Source: Gordionus sp. m RMFG-2023
Lineage: Eukaryota; Nematomorpha; Gordioida; Chordodea; Parachordodidae
Assembly (NCBI RefSeq): GCF_954871325.1
Contig: NC_088778.1
Coordinates: 32,810,730 to 32,874,729, forward strand
Direction of reading: 5' to 3'
Length of the DNA: 64,000 nucleotides
Below are positions 39,151-50,993 of the stretch, piece after piece. The notes beneath the pieces are model-generated. The model was given only the letters and a program-made list of their open reading frames with translations. It was not told the DNA's origin and did not search any database. A program made the translations under genes and the position numbers. The first letter of the stretch is position 1. Each line of letters opens with the position of its first letter.

Positions 39151-39260
39151 TAATATATAATGAAGTTTGTGGTCTCTTCCCTAATTGATTTCTTTCGAAA
39201 ATGATTTATATTTTGTCGATCTCAGATTTGGGGAAATTATTTCTGAAAAGGCAAAATATT
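39151..39260 (-). promoter_or_regulatory. Serpin B core promoter block
   Basis: On minus, GAGACCACAAACTTCAT leads into TATATATTAA about 40 nt before the start codon. A conserved GATCTCAG-containing block lies further upstream near 39208. It is shared with serpins A and C. Confidence 0.55.
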
Positions 39261-39689
39261 TTTTTAAGTCCTAATAATTAACATTTTAAAACAAAATTAT
39301 AAACATGGATTTTATAAAAAAATGTTAGCCTTTTTAAAATTGTTTTTTAAAAATAACATTTAAATCAAAAAATTACAATAGAATATATATGACCTTCATA
39401 CATGAACAATCCGAAACATGTTATATATATATATATTTTTTAAAAGTCCATCTCTGAAATTCGTTGTTAGAGAAGATAAGAATAGTTTTTTTTTTGTTAA
39501 ATAGTTTTTTTATATATTATATATCTAATCAAAAAAAAATTTATAAAAACCATTGAATATCAATATGATTATAATATTTTATTTATTTTTTAATAGTTAA
39601 ATCAAGTTTCTTACGTTTAACACATCAATGGGAAAAAAATTTGTGGCAATTTTAGAAGTCATATTACAGCAGGTTCCCTAAAATATACC

Positions 39690-39890
39690 CTACTTTAACC
39701 AGGGTGCTTTGGAAGATAGTACTATACCAAACCTATTTTTTGGCAAGAAATCATTACCAATACAGCACTGTTCCTGTTGATAATACAGAACTGGTGTGAA
39801 ATACATAGCCATATTTAACATATCATAATCAAATGGTGGCATATGAAACACGAAACCAAGAACTCCCGTTATCAAAAATTACACAACTCG
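39690..39890 (-). other. Conserved upstream segment with 61-codon ORF
   Basis: The minus ORF 39690-39875 reads MITGVLGFVFHMPPFDYDML, then AMYFTPVLYYQQEQCC and LPKNRFGIVLSSKAPW. A decayed copy sits at the same relative place 5' of serpin A. The composition is protein-like, with aromatic and Cys residues. No family is recognised; it may be an exon of an unknown neighbour carried along in the duplicated unit. Confidence 0.35.
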
Positions 39891-39899
39891 AATATTAAC

Positions 39900-40500
39900 T
39901 ATAATTTGTTTAACATACCGATAAATAATTCTTGAATTTTTTAAAATAATATTTACATTTAGAGTTAAAGTTAGGAATAATGTTGGGTAACATATAGAAA
40001 ACATCCCTCAATTACTTAAAATTTTATATATTATACTTTTCAAAATATTTTATTAACTTCAAATTTATATTGCTACAAAGTTTTCCTTAATATGTAAAAG
40101 TATACACTTGTAAAAACTAAATTGTAACTAAAATTACAGCTTAAAAGATGATTTTTTTACTAAGCTGCTGCACTAAGTGCTATAATTAACATTAAAATTT
40201 ATGATTTGCTGAAAAATTTGCTAAATTCCTACGAGATATTATGGGAGATCGTTGTTATAGAACTCATAAGACTCTATTAAGATTAATTATTTTAAAGAAT
40301 AAAAAAAAAATGCTCTATTTTTTAAATAAGTTTTTTAAAGAAGAAACAGTGGAGTGATTTATTGGTGTTATATGCCGCGATTTTCATTTTTTTTTGGGTA
40401 CATGGAACTATTTTGATCCATCCTTTTTATCTATAAAATAAATGTTACTAAAATCTATAAATGAATAATTATTGTATATCAATCAATATTATATTTATTG
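39900..40500. other. AT-rich non-coding stretch
   Basis: Nothing recognised. Confidence 0.4.
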
Positions 40501-40504
40501 TGAA

Positions 40505-40845
40505 AATGAATAAAATGTCTAGAAGATGATGGGCTAAAATTATATGTCACTCAAAAAGCTAAAATGTCTCCCGCGTATTCATTATGAAGTCACTTCCAGA
40601 CAATTTATTTTCTCTTAAAGCTGTTACCCTAGCCACATTTATAGCAATTATTTTTTATTTCCTAGACACAGATAATATAATTGATCGAATTAATCATTTC
40701 TGCATTAATGGCCGAAAATGTGTTAGAGGCACCGCTTAGCAAAATACGAACTTCACTAAATAGGATCTTATGAAAAATACACGGGAGCTATTTTAACCTT
40801 TTTTGTGGAGGATGTTTTAGACTGTCCATCCATTAGAAAAAATAA
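40505..40845. mobile_element. Foldback element, family G
   Basis: The left arm 40505-40606 (inverse of CTGGAAGTGACTTCAT and ACGCGGGAGACATTTTAGC) and right arm 40745-40845 (ACACGGGAGCTATTTTAACC, GGAGGATGTTTTAGAC) are inverted around a spacer of about 140 bp. A single arm is found at 27985-28075. Probable non-autonomous foldback element; ends not exact. Confidence 0.5.
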
Positions 40846-40849
40846 CACA

Positions 40850-42840
40850 ACAAATATAATATCTATTATTATTACAAGATATTATTACAATGATAATTAT
40901 TATATTTAACACTAATTAACTATCAATTATTTGCTCATTAAAAAATAATTTCACAACCTTTTATATTGAAATAACCAAATCAATATATAAGTCAATCCAA
41001 TTTTTAGCTTTCCTTTGAACTCCTTCAATCAGCTGATAGTCATGAAATGGCTAGAATAATCAATCCCTAGTCAAAATATATTATGAAATCATATAATATG
41101 ATACAAATATTTAATTTAAATGTAAAAATGCTTATTTTGACAAACTTTTGTTTACATAGCATATTGCAAAACAAAGTGAACTAAAAAAGATCTCTGAAAA
41201 AATAATATAAAAATAAAATACACACAAGAATACTAAAAAAAATTATATGAATTGAATAGTGAGATTTCAATAATTCCTACAATATAGAAATTTTTATAAT
41301 GAAATAATTTTAAAATTTATTAAAATAAAATAAAAAAATTTGTTAACACGGGAAATGATAATGGCGTGCTAACAGATGATTTGTGTTAAACTCCTCAATT
41401 AATATATATATATCCTTGAGGCAACCCTGGTTGTAAGACTATTAGGATCACCGAGGTAAATAATTAATGTTTAATTTATTTTAATATATTTTTTATGCGC
41501 CCTTTAATTTACGGTACTACTTTAACTGTCACTCTTATCGAATAAAAATTACAAAATTTTCTCTTGAAAAAGAGAAAAATTCACTTATTGTTCCATTCTA
41601 TAGATGATACTAAAATGTAAATAATAAAATAAAATTATGTGGATCTTTTTTTTCCGGAAACAGTGGAATTATCATGTTTCTATTATGATGCAGTACATTG
41701 TAAGCGACTAAAACGATATATAGAACTATTTAGTGGATGAGTATATTCTTCCTGATATAGCAGGAGAGACTGAAATAGGGTAAACCAGGGCTAGTAGGCG
41801 CAAAGGGTTTGCCTGTTCAGCCGTTTTTTATTAAAAATAGCTAGACATGTTTAGAAATTCAAATTTAATTATGGGTAAGACGATAGTTTAATAGGTTTTT
41901 CCCCGCATGCGCATTAGATTAAATTTTAATAATCAATTGGCCAATTTTTACTCGCATTTTTTTCGAGGAAAAAAGGGTTTAAAAGAAGATTACAATTTAA
42001 CTATCACAATTTTATAATTGAGTTCCCAAAAAGGAACCATAAGGTGTATAAAATCTCGATTTGATTTATTTTTGGCGCAAATATAAAAATTCTCTGGCTT
42101 CTTTAGTAAAAAAAAACCGTAATTTATTGCCTAGATTTTTTTAAAAAATTTATATGATAAGACTAATAAAAGAATTTCTTATAATTTTAAACTTAGAGAT
42201 TCTCCCATTCCCATTTAATCTAAATGGAAATATAAGAATCCTTAGATCAAAAGACTCTTATATTATAAAACTAAATCATTAAGATCAGCTGTTCCTTAAC
42301 TATTCTATAAATAAGACCAAAACTCCACGAGGAAAAAGTATAAAATAACCAGGATTAATGCTAGATTTCATTTTCTTTTTAATAATTCACTTATTAAAAT
42401 ATATTTTGAATGGTTTCCCATATTGTTTCTTGAAAGAAATCCTATTAAATTTAGACTCATTCCTCCTTGATTATAATTTCCAAATAGAATTGCCTATTAT
42501 ATTTATTATTCCATTGATAAAAGGATTTAAGGTGATAGGAATTTTTATAAAAGGGGTTTGAATAATATCTATTATTTACACCATAAATTATTCGTACAAC
42601 ATTAAAAATACGAAACAATGTAAATTTAGTTGAAATATTCCGTAGACGCTATATAAAGCCATTGAAGATTTGGAGACCTGTAAAACGTTGATAATTTTTT
42701 TTATTAATTCTAATATTGTAATTCGACTCACTATATAGTGTAAATTTTAAAAAAATTAATTAGCTTTAAGTTTGATAAAATTTTCATAAAAATTAAAAAA
42801 TTTTTAAAAATGTTTTAAATATGCACAATGGCTAAAATAC
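40850..42840. other. AT-rich non-coding stretch
   Basis: No gene is recognised. The ORF at 42358-42561 is hydrophobic and AT-driven with no family features. From about 42840 the sequence is the shared serpin 3' flank. Confidence 0.4.
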
Positions 42841-43320
42841 AATTTTGGGATTATCTTATAATTTGATAACCTGATAATATATTTGATGGATATATTCAGG
42901 GTTTCTTAACATTGTCATTAGTTATTAAAAATTCGCAAAATCAGATTTGTTATAATGCAAAGAAAATAGGAACCTCACTTTTAAACTGTAATATAAAAAA
43001 AAGTATTTTATTTTCAATTTAGATTAAACTCCTTAGTGGTGTACTGTAATAGTAAAACTCCTTGTTGTTTCTAATTAGTTAACGAATTCAAAATTTCTGT
43101 GGATATTTTTACTTTGCTTTATTCAGTAGTCCTACCCTTAAATTATTGCTTATACAAGCATTTTTCATTTTATCATTTTAAAAGATAATCTCATTTGGAT
43201 GCCTCATTGTTTAAATTTTATGATTTATAATAGAATATAATATTTTTATTCAAATGTATGTTTTTAAATATATTTTCTAAGAGAAATAGGAAATATTATA
43301 GTATTTAAGTAAATTTTTAC

Positions 43321-43326
43321 TTTATT
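43321..43326 (-). terminator. Poly(A) signal of serpin C
   Basis: AATAAA on minus, about 123 nt past the stop codon, in the same context as serpin A. Confidence 0.55.
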
Positions 43327-43448
43327 ATTGACAAAAGTGCATATATAAATTTATATTTTAAAAAAAGTAAAACTTTCTTGTTTGACAAAATAAGCTAGAA
43401 GTTAAATAAATTTAATAGATTTAGTTTTTTGGCGAGATGTGTTATCTA

Positions 43449-46403
43449 TCATTGAACTTTTATATAAGTTCCGATAAACAAGATATGTCCATTTGTAAGA
43501 TCTTGTATAAAATAGAGGAAGGGTCTGTCTGCCGTAAAACTTTCAGTAATACGCATAGACGTCAATCCCGCAACCACACCAGTGGCAGCTGCCGCCTCTG
43601 TTCCTTTTTCGTTAACTTCAATGACCGCCTTGTGTAATATTTCGCTAATGCACAATCCGGAAGATTTATCGGATACTGTTAAGCCGGAAAAATCTGCCGA
43701 TCCTCTAATTATTATTATATAATAAATAAAATTGAAATACAATAAAAAAATTTTTTTATCATTATAGGGGGAAAAAAAAGGTGTATCGTGTTTAATATTG
43801 TCAATTATCATCAATTAAATCTTATATTCTAATCAGAGACTAGGCCAGCCTGCCCCGGGTGCCCGTGCTAAGCCGTTTTTTAATTTTTTTATAAATCTAC
43901 GGGTCGGGAGGTCTGAGATTCTTCTTTAAAAAATACTCGAGCTGGACCGTACCTGATTAAAAGAATAGCTGGGCGGGTCGGTTTTAAAAAATATAAAACC
44001 CGGGCCGGGCCGGGCCTAAAAAAATTCTCGAATAAAAAAATTTGGTTCGGGCCGGGCCCTGTAAATGGTACCTCTACAAGTCTCTGATATAATTCTCTTT
44101 ACCGAATAAATATTAAAATTATTTCATCTAAATATTTTTTTTCTATTATATAATTTATAAAGTATAGTGTTAGAGATGGAAATGTTTGCTATATTTACTC
44201 GAATATATTTCTAAGACCGAGCTTTTTCAGAGTCTCAGGAAGTTTGACATCGAAGCTTGTTTTAAATATTGGCAAAGTAATGTCTACCAAAGTTTCCTTT
44301 GCAGTTTTTATTAGTGAAGCTAGGGATTCAAAGGATAGCACTTTGATCAAATTCGGCAATCCTTTTTGTTCCGGAAGTACAAAGAACATGGCCAAATTGG
44401 GATTGGCATACTGAATTCTGAGAATTTTGATCTTTTGGTCTGGCGTGGAACTTGGTTTGCCATCAATTTTCTTCAGTTGCGTTTCGCCATATTGAGCCTT
44501 AATAGTACCATGCATCATTTTTACCTTTTCGCGTTTTCCGTCATCTCTCGTGAAGGCCTTTACAGAAGTTAGTCTATATAAGAAAATTAGTCAATTTGAG
44601 TAGAGTAAAAAGTTGTAGTAATATCTATAGTTGAATAGTAATTCAGCCTATTACTTATAAATAGGAATATTTTTAAGTTACAAAAAAAAATGCTAATCTA
44701 ATTAAATGATAAAAAATATTTAATTAATTTTGATTTCGCGAACCCCCCCCCCCATCAAAAATAAGTTGTAAAGTTTTATATGTATATTCATAAACTGTGT
44801 TCCAATCGAACTTGATGCATGGTGAAAATGATTCAAAAATAAACTATAGAGATTGAGAGTGGAAAATAGGAATCAATGTTTTCTGAAATTTAAATTAAAT
44901 TTTATCAAAGAGTGTCGTCTATAGTTATCTACATTCATATATGGGTAAACAAAAATTCAAATTTTTTTAAAAAAATGGTTTTTTTTGTGGGGTAATATAT
45001 GGCTTGAGTTTAAATTAAAACTTTAAGAGAAGAAGGTCGGAGCCAAATAAATTTTCGAGGAATTTCCTAACAGAAACTGGCCTATCGCAGCCTTGAACCG
45101 ATTGATTGGAAAAATTGATGCTACAAGATGAAAAGTGCTGTAAGGTGGTAGACCCGCTCACATCCCATATTATAAAAAATTATATCCTGTTGAAATACTC
45201 GTATTGAGCCACTAAGAGACCGACTTGGCACACATGGAACGAGATTCGTCAAGTGTTCCCAGGAAACTGACATTTCGCAAACTTCAGTGACATAGATTAT
45301 CCAAGAAGAGCTTCAACTAAAATGTTTAAACAAAGAAACTATTCCAGGACACCTAACAGATGCGAATAAGATTGCTAACCTGGTAATTCATTTCATTTAA
45401 TATGGTTCATTGATAAATTTACAATTTGCAAAATGATAGGGTGTGCATTGCAGTTTAAATGAAAAAAAAAACAAGTATTTGATCGAATGCTATTACAACA
45501 TTAGAGTCAAATTAAATTAAAATGTTGATATTTTCATGTTTATGCTGAATTGCAAAGTTTTTGTTGGAAAGTTGGAAATTTGTTTGTCCAACTTTGAATA
45601 TGCATAAATTTGGAATCTGCGTTTGATAAAATTTACAGAAAACTGTAATTTATACCTCAGAATATTTTAAAATATATTTGAAAAATTAAACAAATAATTC
45701 GATTGGAACATAATGTTTAGAAAACTCACTCTGGTTTAAAAGGAATTCCCCAATTACTTTTAAAGTAGATAGTATCCACCATGACAAATTTGGTTTCTGA
45801 ATTAAGAGACCCGGGAGGTAATAAATCTTTGATTAAACCTTTAGTAGACTTTGAAACATCAGAATTGATTGTCACAACCGCTGCATCAGCTTGAGATTCG
45901 TAATTTAGAACTTGCACACGGGTTTCATAGTATTTAGACACTTTTTGAACAAATATTGGATCAACTTTAAATTTTTCATTCGGATATATTCCGTTAGATA
46001 TCTCTATGGTTACGTTTTGGTAGCTTTTTAGAGTTTGAGTAACTTTTTGAACAGCGGAATGTAGAATTTCCTGATTTTTAGCAGTTATTCCAGAGGATCC
46101 CTGAAGTATGTCTCCATAATGTAGAGTGTTAAACAACTCCTTGTATGTTTGGCCTCCAACCGCCAACATTAAAACGGTCAGTGCACGGCCAATGTTAAAA
46201 GGCGAAAATATAATATTCCTTTGATTCGTTATCGGAATATCATTTTTGTGGCCAGCATATTTGTCATGGAGAGATTTTAGCAATTGAAAAGTTAATTTTT
46301 GGTTAACCTCTCCTAGTTGCGTTGATTCCAAAGTACTATTTACAGCAGGAATAGAGGCGCAAATGAGGTACACGTTAAGGATAACCAAGAATGCTATTAA
46401 CAT
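43449..46403 (-). CDS. Serpin C, secreted serine protease inhibitor (intact)
   Basis: Exons 45730-46403, 44199-44573 and 43449-43704 total 1305 nt and predict 434 residues, the same length as serpin B. Introns are phase 2, with donors GTGAGT and GTAAAT and acceptors TATAG and ATTAG. The signal peptide is [20 protein letters not shown]. Conserved serpin blocks include [44 protein letters not shown], the hinge [11 protein letters not shown] and C-terminal RPFLYF with FIGTYIKVQ. The hinge supports inhibitory function. Counting 15 residues from the hinge Gly puts Thr at P1 and Ser at P1', followed by Met and Arg, so its target should differ from that of serpin B; the choice of scissile bond is uncertain. 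Intron 1 contains a mariner-like transposase scrap and intron 2 a family C element. Confidence 0.94.
43834..44086. mobile_element. GGCCCGG-rich hAT-like element, family C, in intron 2 of serpin C
   Basis: CAGAGACTAGGCCAGCC at the left and GGTACCTCTACAAGTCTCTG at the right, with CCGGGCCGGGCC inside. The same intron in serpin B reads straight through CTTATATTTCTAATTTTC, so the insertion followed the B/C duplication. The target duplication is imperfect. Confidence 0.85.
45020..45400 (+). mobile_element. mariner/Tc1-like transposase fragment in intron 1 of serpin C
   Basis: On the strand opposite to the serpin, frames read [20 protein letters not shown] then KIDATR, and later [38 protein letters not shown] and [11 protein letters not shown]. 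These are the paired helix-turn-helix DNA-binding region of mariner-like transposases. The catalytic DDE/D part is absent, and stops and frameshifts break the region. Confidence 0.7.
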
Positions 46404-46440
46404 GATTTCACAAAGAAAAAGTTATTATATTATTTGTGAC

Positions 46441-46565
46441 TAAAATATATGATGAAACTTGTGGTATCTCTTTAAAATTTTTTTTTCCCTTTCTTTTAAA
46501 TTGATTTCGTATTTATGTCGATCTCAGACTTGGAAAATCTATTTGCGAAACGCAAAAAATTATTT
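46441..46565 (-). promoter_or_regulatory. Serpin C core promoter block
   Basis: On minus, GAGATACCACAAGTTTCATC is followed by ATATATTTTA about 40 nt before the ATG. CCAAGTCTGAGATCGACAT in minus orientation lies near 46512-46535. It is shared with serpins A and B. Confidence 0.55.
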
Positions 46566-46917
46566 TTTTAAATAAAATGGATTTAAATCTTAATTAACAA
46601 TTTTATCAACCGGATTTTTATATAAAATTATGCTAGTTTTTTTTTTTTGTAAATTTTAAAATTTATTATAATGCTTGATTAGCTCATAAATAACAATATT
46701 ATCTTTATCTGACCTTCATAGAGTTAACCATCTTTAAACATGTTTTTATATACTTATTTTAAGTTACATCTCAGGAATTCGTTTGCACAGAAGTGTTATA
46801 TAAAATAATAAGTGAGATTTTTTTGTATATAATAAAAAGCTTTGTCGCGATCGACATTTTCGTTACATATTTTTTTTTGTCCACATTATTTGGTGACATA
46901 TTTTGTGCGCGAGTGGT

Positions 46918-46985
46918 AACAATTCGGGGTTTGGAATCGAACTAACGTCTTAATACGGTAACCGAACATATGTCGATCACCAGCT
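46918..46985 (-). ncRNA. Possible tRNA-derived fragment
   Basis: On minus, GTTAGTTCGATTCCAAACC resembles a polymerase III B box and T-arm, preceded about 40 nt upstream by a GGTGATCGACATATGTTCGG segment. Stem pairing is poor, so at best it is a tRNA pseudogene or SINE head. Confidence 0.2.
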
Positions 46986-46997
46986 TTAGCGTAATAC

Positions 46998-47190
46998 TAG
47001 TGTTGTTAAACGGCCCAATTTAAGCCGATTTTTTTTTAAAACCGCTAACTCAATATTTTAGCCAATAAAAAAACAAAGGTTTGGACATCTATTAGCGAAA
47101 TCTCGAGGCTTTGGCAAATATTCTTCTGGCTAAAATCTTGAGTTAGACGTTTTTAAAAATTGGCTCAAATAGAGCCATTTATCAACACTA
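46998..47190. mobile_element. hAT-like palindromic MITE, family A, copy 9 (best preserved)
   Basis: 193 bp, from TAGTGTTGTTAAACGGCCC to GCCATTTATCAACACTA, flanked by a perfect 8-bp duplication CGTAATAC (46990-46997 and 47191-47198). The arms are inverted over most of their length. This copy defines the family and its hAT affinity. Confidence 0.92.
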
Positions 47191-47648
47191 CGTAATACCT
47201 TCATGTATTTCTAAATTTTTATTTTTTTTAACGTTGTCTCTTAACACAAAATATCGATATGGATATCAAATTAAAATCGAATTTAGATATCTTTTAACTA
47301 AAAGTACTTACTCTTAATCTTAACCGGTAGAACTTGGGTCTGGGGAATGGACCGTAAAATAATATAAAAAATTTAATAAGATATCAAAATGTCTTTTGAT
47401 TGTAATGATTATCTTTCGGTACGGTGATAAATTGGCAAAATTTTAAAAAATATCAGCTGTGCTAAGCGATTTCCTTAAGTTGGAATATATTTTTCACGTG
47501 ATTATAATACATGATAGCGCAGGCGCAAAGTATTCCCATCTAAATCGTGGTTATTCCGGATTTAATATCATCTGGTAGTTTGCAAAATATTGACATTAGG
47601 TTGGGATACTTCTTTTTTTTAAATACATTAAGATGATAGTAAAAACTA

Positions 47649-47852
47649 TCATATTTTGTACCGGAGATTATTCATAATAGATATCATATTTTTGTAACGG
47701 AAATTATTCATAATAGATATCATATTTTTGTAACGGAAATTATTCATAATAGATATCATATTTTTGTAACGGATATTATTATTCATAATAGATATCATAT
47801 TTTTGTAACGGATATTATTATTCATAATAGATATCATATTTTGTAACGGATA
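47649..47852. repeat. 36- to 39-bp minisatellite, about 5-6 copies
   Basis: The unit contains TATTCATAATAGATATCATA followed by TTTTTGTAACGGA. Later copies carry an extra ATT. The minus ORF across it is an artefact. Confidence 0.9.
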
Positions 47853-47859
47853 TTAATTA

Positions 47860-49630
47860 TAATTCCTATTAATAGATTCGCTAAATTTAGTTAATTTTAG
47901 CAAAGTGTCTTGGAACACATACATTTGATAATATTAATTAATAAATTTGTAATTTATTTGATCGAGCTTAGAGAAGGTATATAATTAAAAATATGATTTT
48001 AAAGAAAAAATGACATATTTCCCCACACTTCTAATTATTTTGAAAGCTTTTCTTATTTTTTTTTTTTGAAATTCATTATTTAAATTTAAAAAAAAAAATT
48101 CGCTATTCTTCCAAATACTTTTCACATATTATTCCATCACCTATCTACTCATTTAAAATCATTCTAAGGCGACGGGAAGCCACTCAATTAGAATTTTATA
48201 AGTATTATTATTATCATTATAACCAGCTGACAGACCTTTCAAGAATGTTGTGGAGAATCAGAATTTTCTCTTTTTATTTTAATTTAGCTTCTATTTGATA
48301 CTCATAAACTATTAGTATATAATACAAATATTTCATATCAGACCAATATCAAAAACCAATATTACATCCCATGAATATATATATATATCAAAATATGAAT
48401 ATTACAAAACCTGTTTAAATTATCTTTATTTTTTCTTCATATTAATATTTACAACTTCAATCACCTGATTACAAAATTAAAAACAAAGAAAATTAAAAGT
48501 CAATAATAATCTTCTAGAAAATATATTAATAACAAAACGTCCATAAATGTCAATTACAAATAGGCAGATACAACAATAACTATATTTTAATTCTCTTCTA
48601 TTTGATATCCCATATTAATTTTATTATGTTAATAAAAATATTACTGATTCTCCCCAATACCTAGACCCGACCACTTAAATTGATATTTAACATGAATGTC
48701 AAAAGATATCTTGATTACCTTTCATTTAATACCCATATCAAGATTTTATATTAGCATAGATGATTCTGAGACCCCTCCCACCCCAAAGCCTAGACTCACC
48801 TAATATGGAAAAGACTGACCAGTTGGATAGGTTTTTTTATTAGCTAACTATTGATACCTATATTGGGCATATCTACTAACTTATTAAACGATCTAACATA
48901 AAGTTATAGTGGTCTAAACACAATACTATTGAATGAATATTGGTATGAAAAATATTATTAGAAGTATATATGGTATAAAGAATATCATTGGATGAATATT
49001 CCTATTAAGAAATGCTATTGGATAAATATGATAGCACGATTATTTATATAGATTATGATTCTTTTTAATATTTGATCGGTATCATAAAAGAGAAATGATG
49101 CAAAGATGGAAAATGACGAAAAATGGACGCAAAAAATAATACATTTCCGCAAATTTTTTTTTTAAAATGTACTTACATAAAGTTAAAGGCACCAAAAATA
49201 TGCTAAATTCAGGCTAAAATGTGAAGCAGAAAAAACATATGCAAAATATTTTTCTTAAAAAATTGTAATTAACGATATAAATCTTCTCCCCCGATTTTTT
49301 TGACATTTCTTATGCCACCCTTAGATAAATTTCTAACTAATACAATCCGAGAGCGGTATCTGGAAATGTAAAACTATTCATGTCATTTTGCAAAAAAACA
49401 AGTTAATACTCTCATTGTTTCTGACACAATAGGTGCTTTTGAACTTAGAGCCCGGGATCTCTTCTAAGCACTAGGCCAGAAAATGCGCCGCTTCCTTTCT
49501 GGAGATTCTAGGATAGGTTTTTTTTTACCTACGTCATCGAATTTAAATGGAAATTTGAAGGGTCACATAGTATATCAATCCATGATGCCATAGCCAAGAC
49601 TTACTTCCTCAAGTTTTTTTTAAAAATATA
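47860..49630. other. AT-rich non-coding stretch
   Basis: No gene, family A or family C member was recognised. A less AT-rich patch lies at 49440-49520, also unassigned. Confidence 0.4.
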
Positions 49631-49637
49631 TTTCTTT

Positions 49638-49643
49638 TTTATT
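49638..49643 (-). terminator. Possible poly(A) signal of serpin D
   Basis: AATAAA on minus about 157 nt past the stop. Other A/T-rich candidates exist nearby. Confidence 0.3.
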
Positions 49644-49799
49644 ATAAATTGTAATCCTTTGTAATCGTTTTTTTTTTGAATCAAAGTAAAACCTTCATTC
49701 AATATTAATATAACAAAACAGTATATGTGCTACAATAAAAGGTATATATATATATATTAGATAAAATTTTTTGCAAGCTATATCATATAATTATGATCA

Positions 49800-50922
49800 T
49801 TATTGCTTGATATAAGTCCCGATGAACAAGACATGACCAGTGGTGTCCAGGATGAAATACAAGAACGGCCTGTCGGCTTTAAATTTTCTAACAATTGGTA
49901 AGGAATATGAGGTTATCACTGAACCGGATGCTGCAGCTGCCTCGGTTCCTTTTTAGTTCACCTCGATAACCGCCTTGTGAAATATTTCGCTGACATATAG
50001 CTTATCGGTGATAGGTGTAATTGATCCTGTCAAACCAGTAAAATCTGCAGTGGAGCTATTTATTATTTTTAAACATTATTATATTATATATTATAAAGCT
50101 TCCTATAGTATATAATAAATGAACTTATAATTATTTTAACATAGTATTGCCAATATTTATGTTATTTTTGAAAGAAAAGTTTCTACGCGTTTTTTAAAAA
50201 CTGGTATTTAATAACACAAGGAAAAAAAATGTATTTCAAATACTTTTTTTTTTATTGAATGGTTTTTAAATTATTTGGGAATAAATTGTATCTAATCTTT
50301 CTAAGAAAGTAAAAAGAGGGGCATGTTGCATTGGAACTCCCATTATAAAATAGAAAGAATTTGTAAAATCATCCTTAATAAATACCTTATTTAAATCAAG
50401 AAACCTACAATAGTATTATATATCAAGATTAAAAAGTATGTTAAAATTATACTCAAATATGTTTCTAAGACCAAGATTTTTCAGGGTCTCGGAGAGGGCG
50501 ACATCGTATCTTGTCTCGAAAACTGGAAGAGTAATATCTACCAAGGTGTTTTCGACCATCTTCATCAGGGAAGAGAGTGATTCGCTGGATAAGACCTTGA
50601 TCAAATTTGATAATCCATTTTTCTCGGGGAGCACAAAAAACATAGCCAAATTGGGATTGGCATATTGCATTCGGAGAACTTGGATCTCTTGATCTGGAAC
50701 AGAAGTTGGCAGGTCTCCTATCATCTTCATCTTAGTGCTACCGTATCGAGCATTCTTGTGGCCAAACATCATTTTAACATTTTCGACTATTCCATCGTCC
50801 CTCGTAAAGGCCTGTAAAGTGGTTAACCTAATATTTAGTAAAAATTCTATTTGTAATAAAAAAACTCAACTAAATGAAAATCAGAACCCCCCTCCCTACA
50901 GTAAGAAAGAAAGGAAGAAATA

Positions 50923-50993
<71 letters not shown>

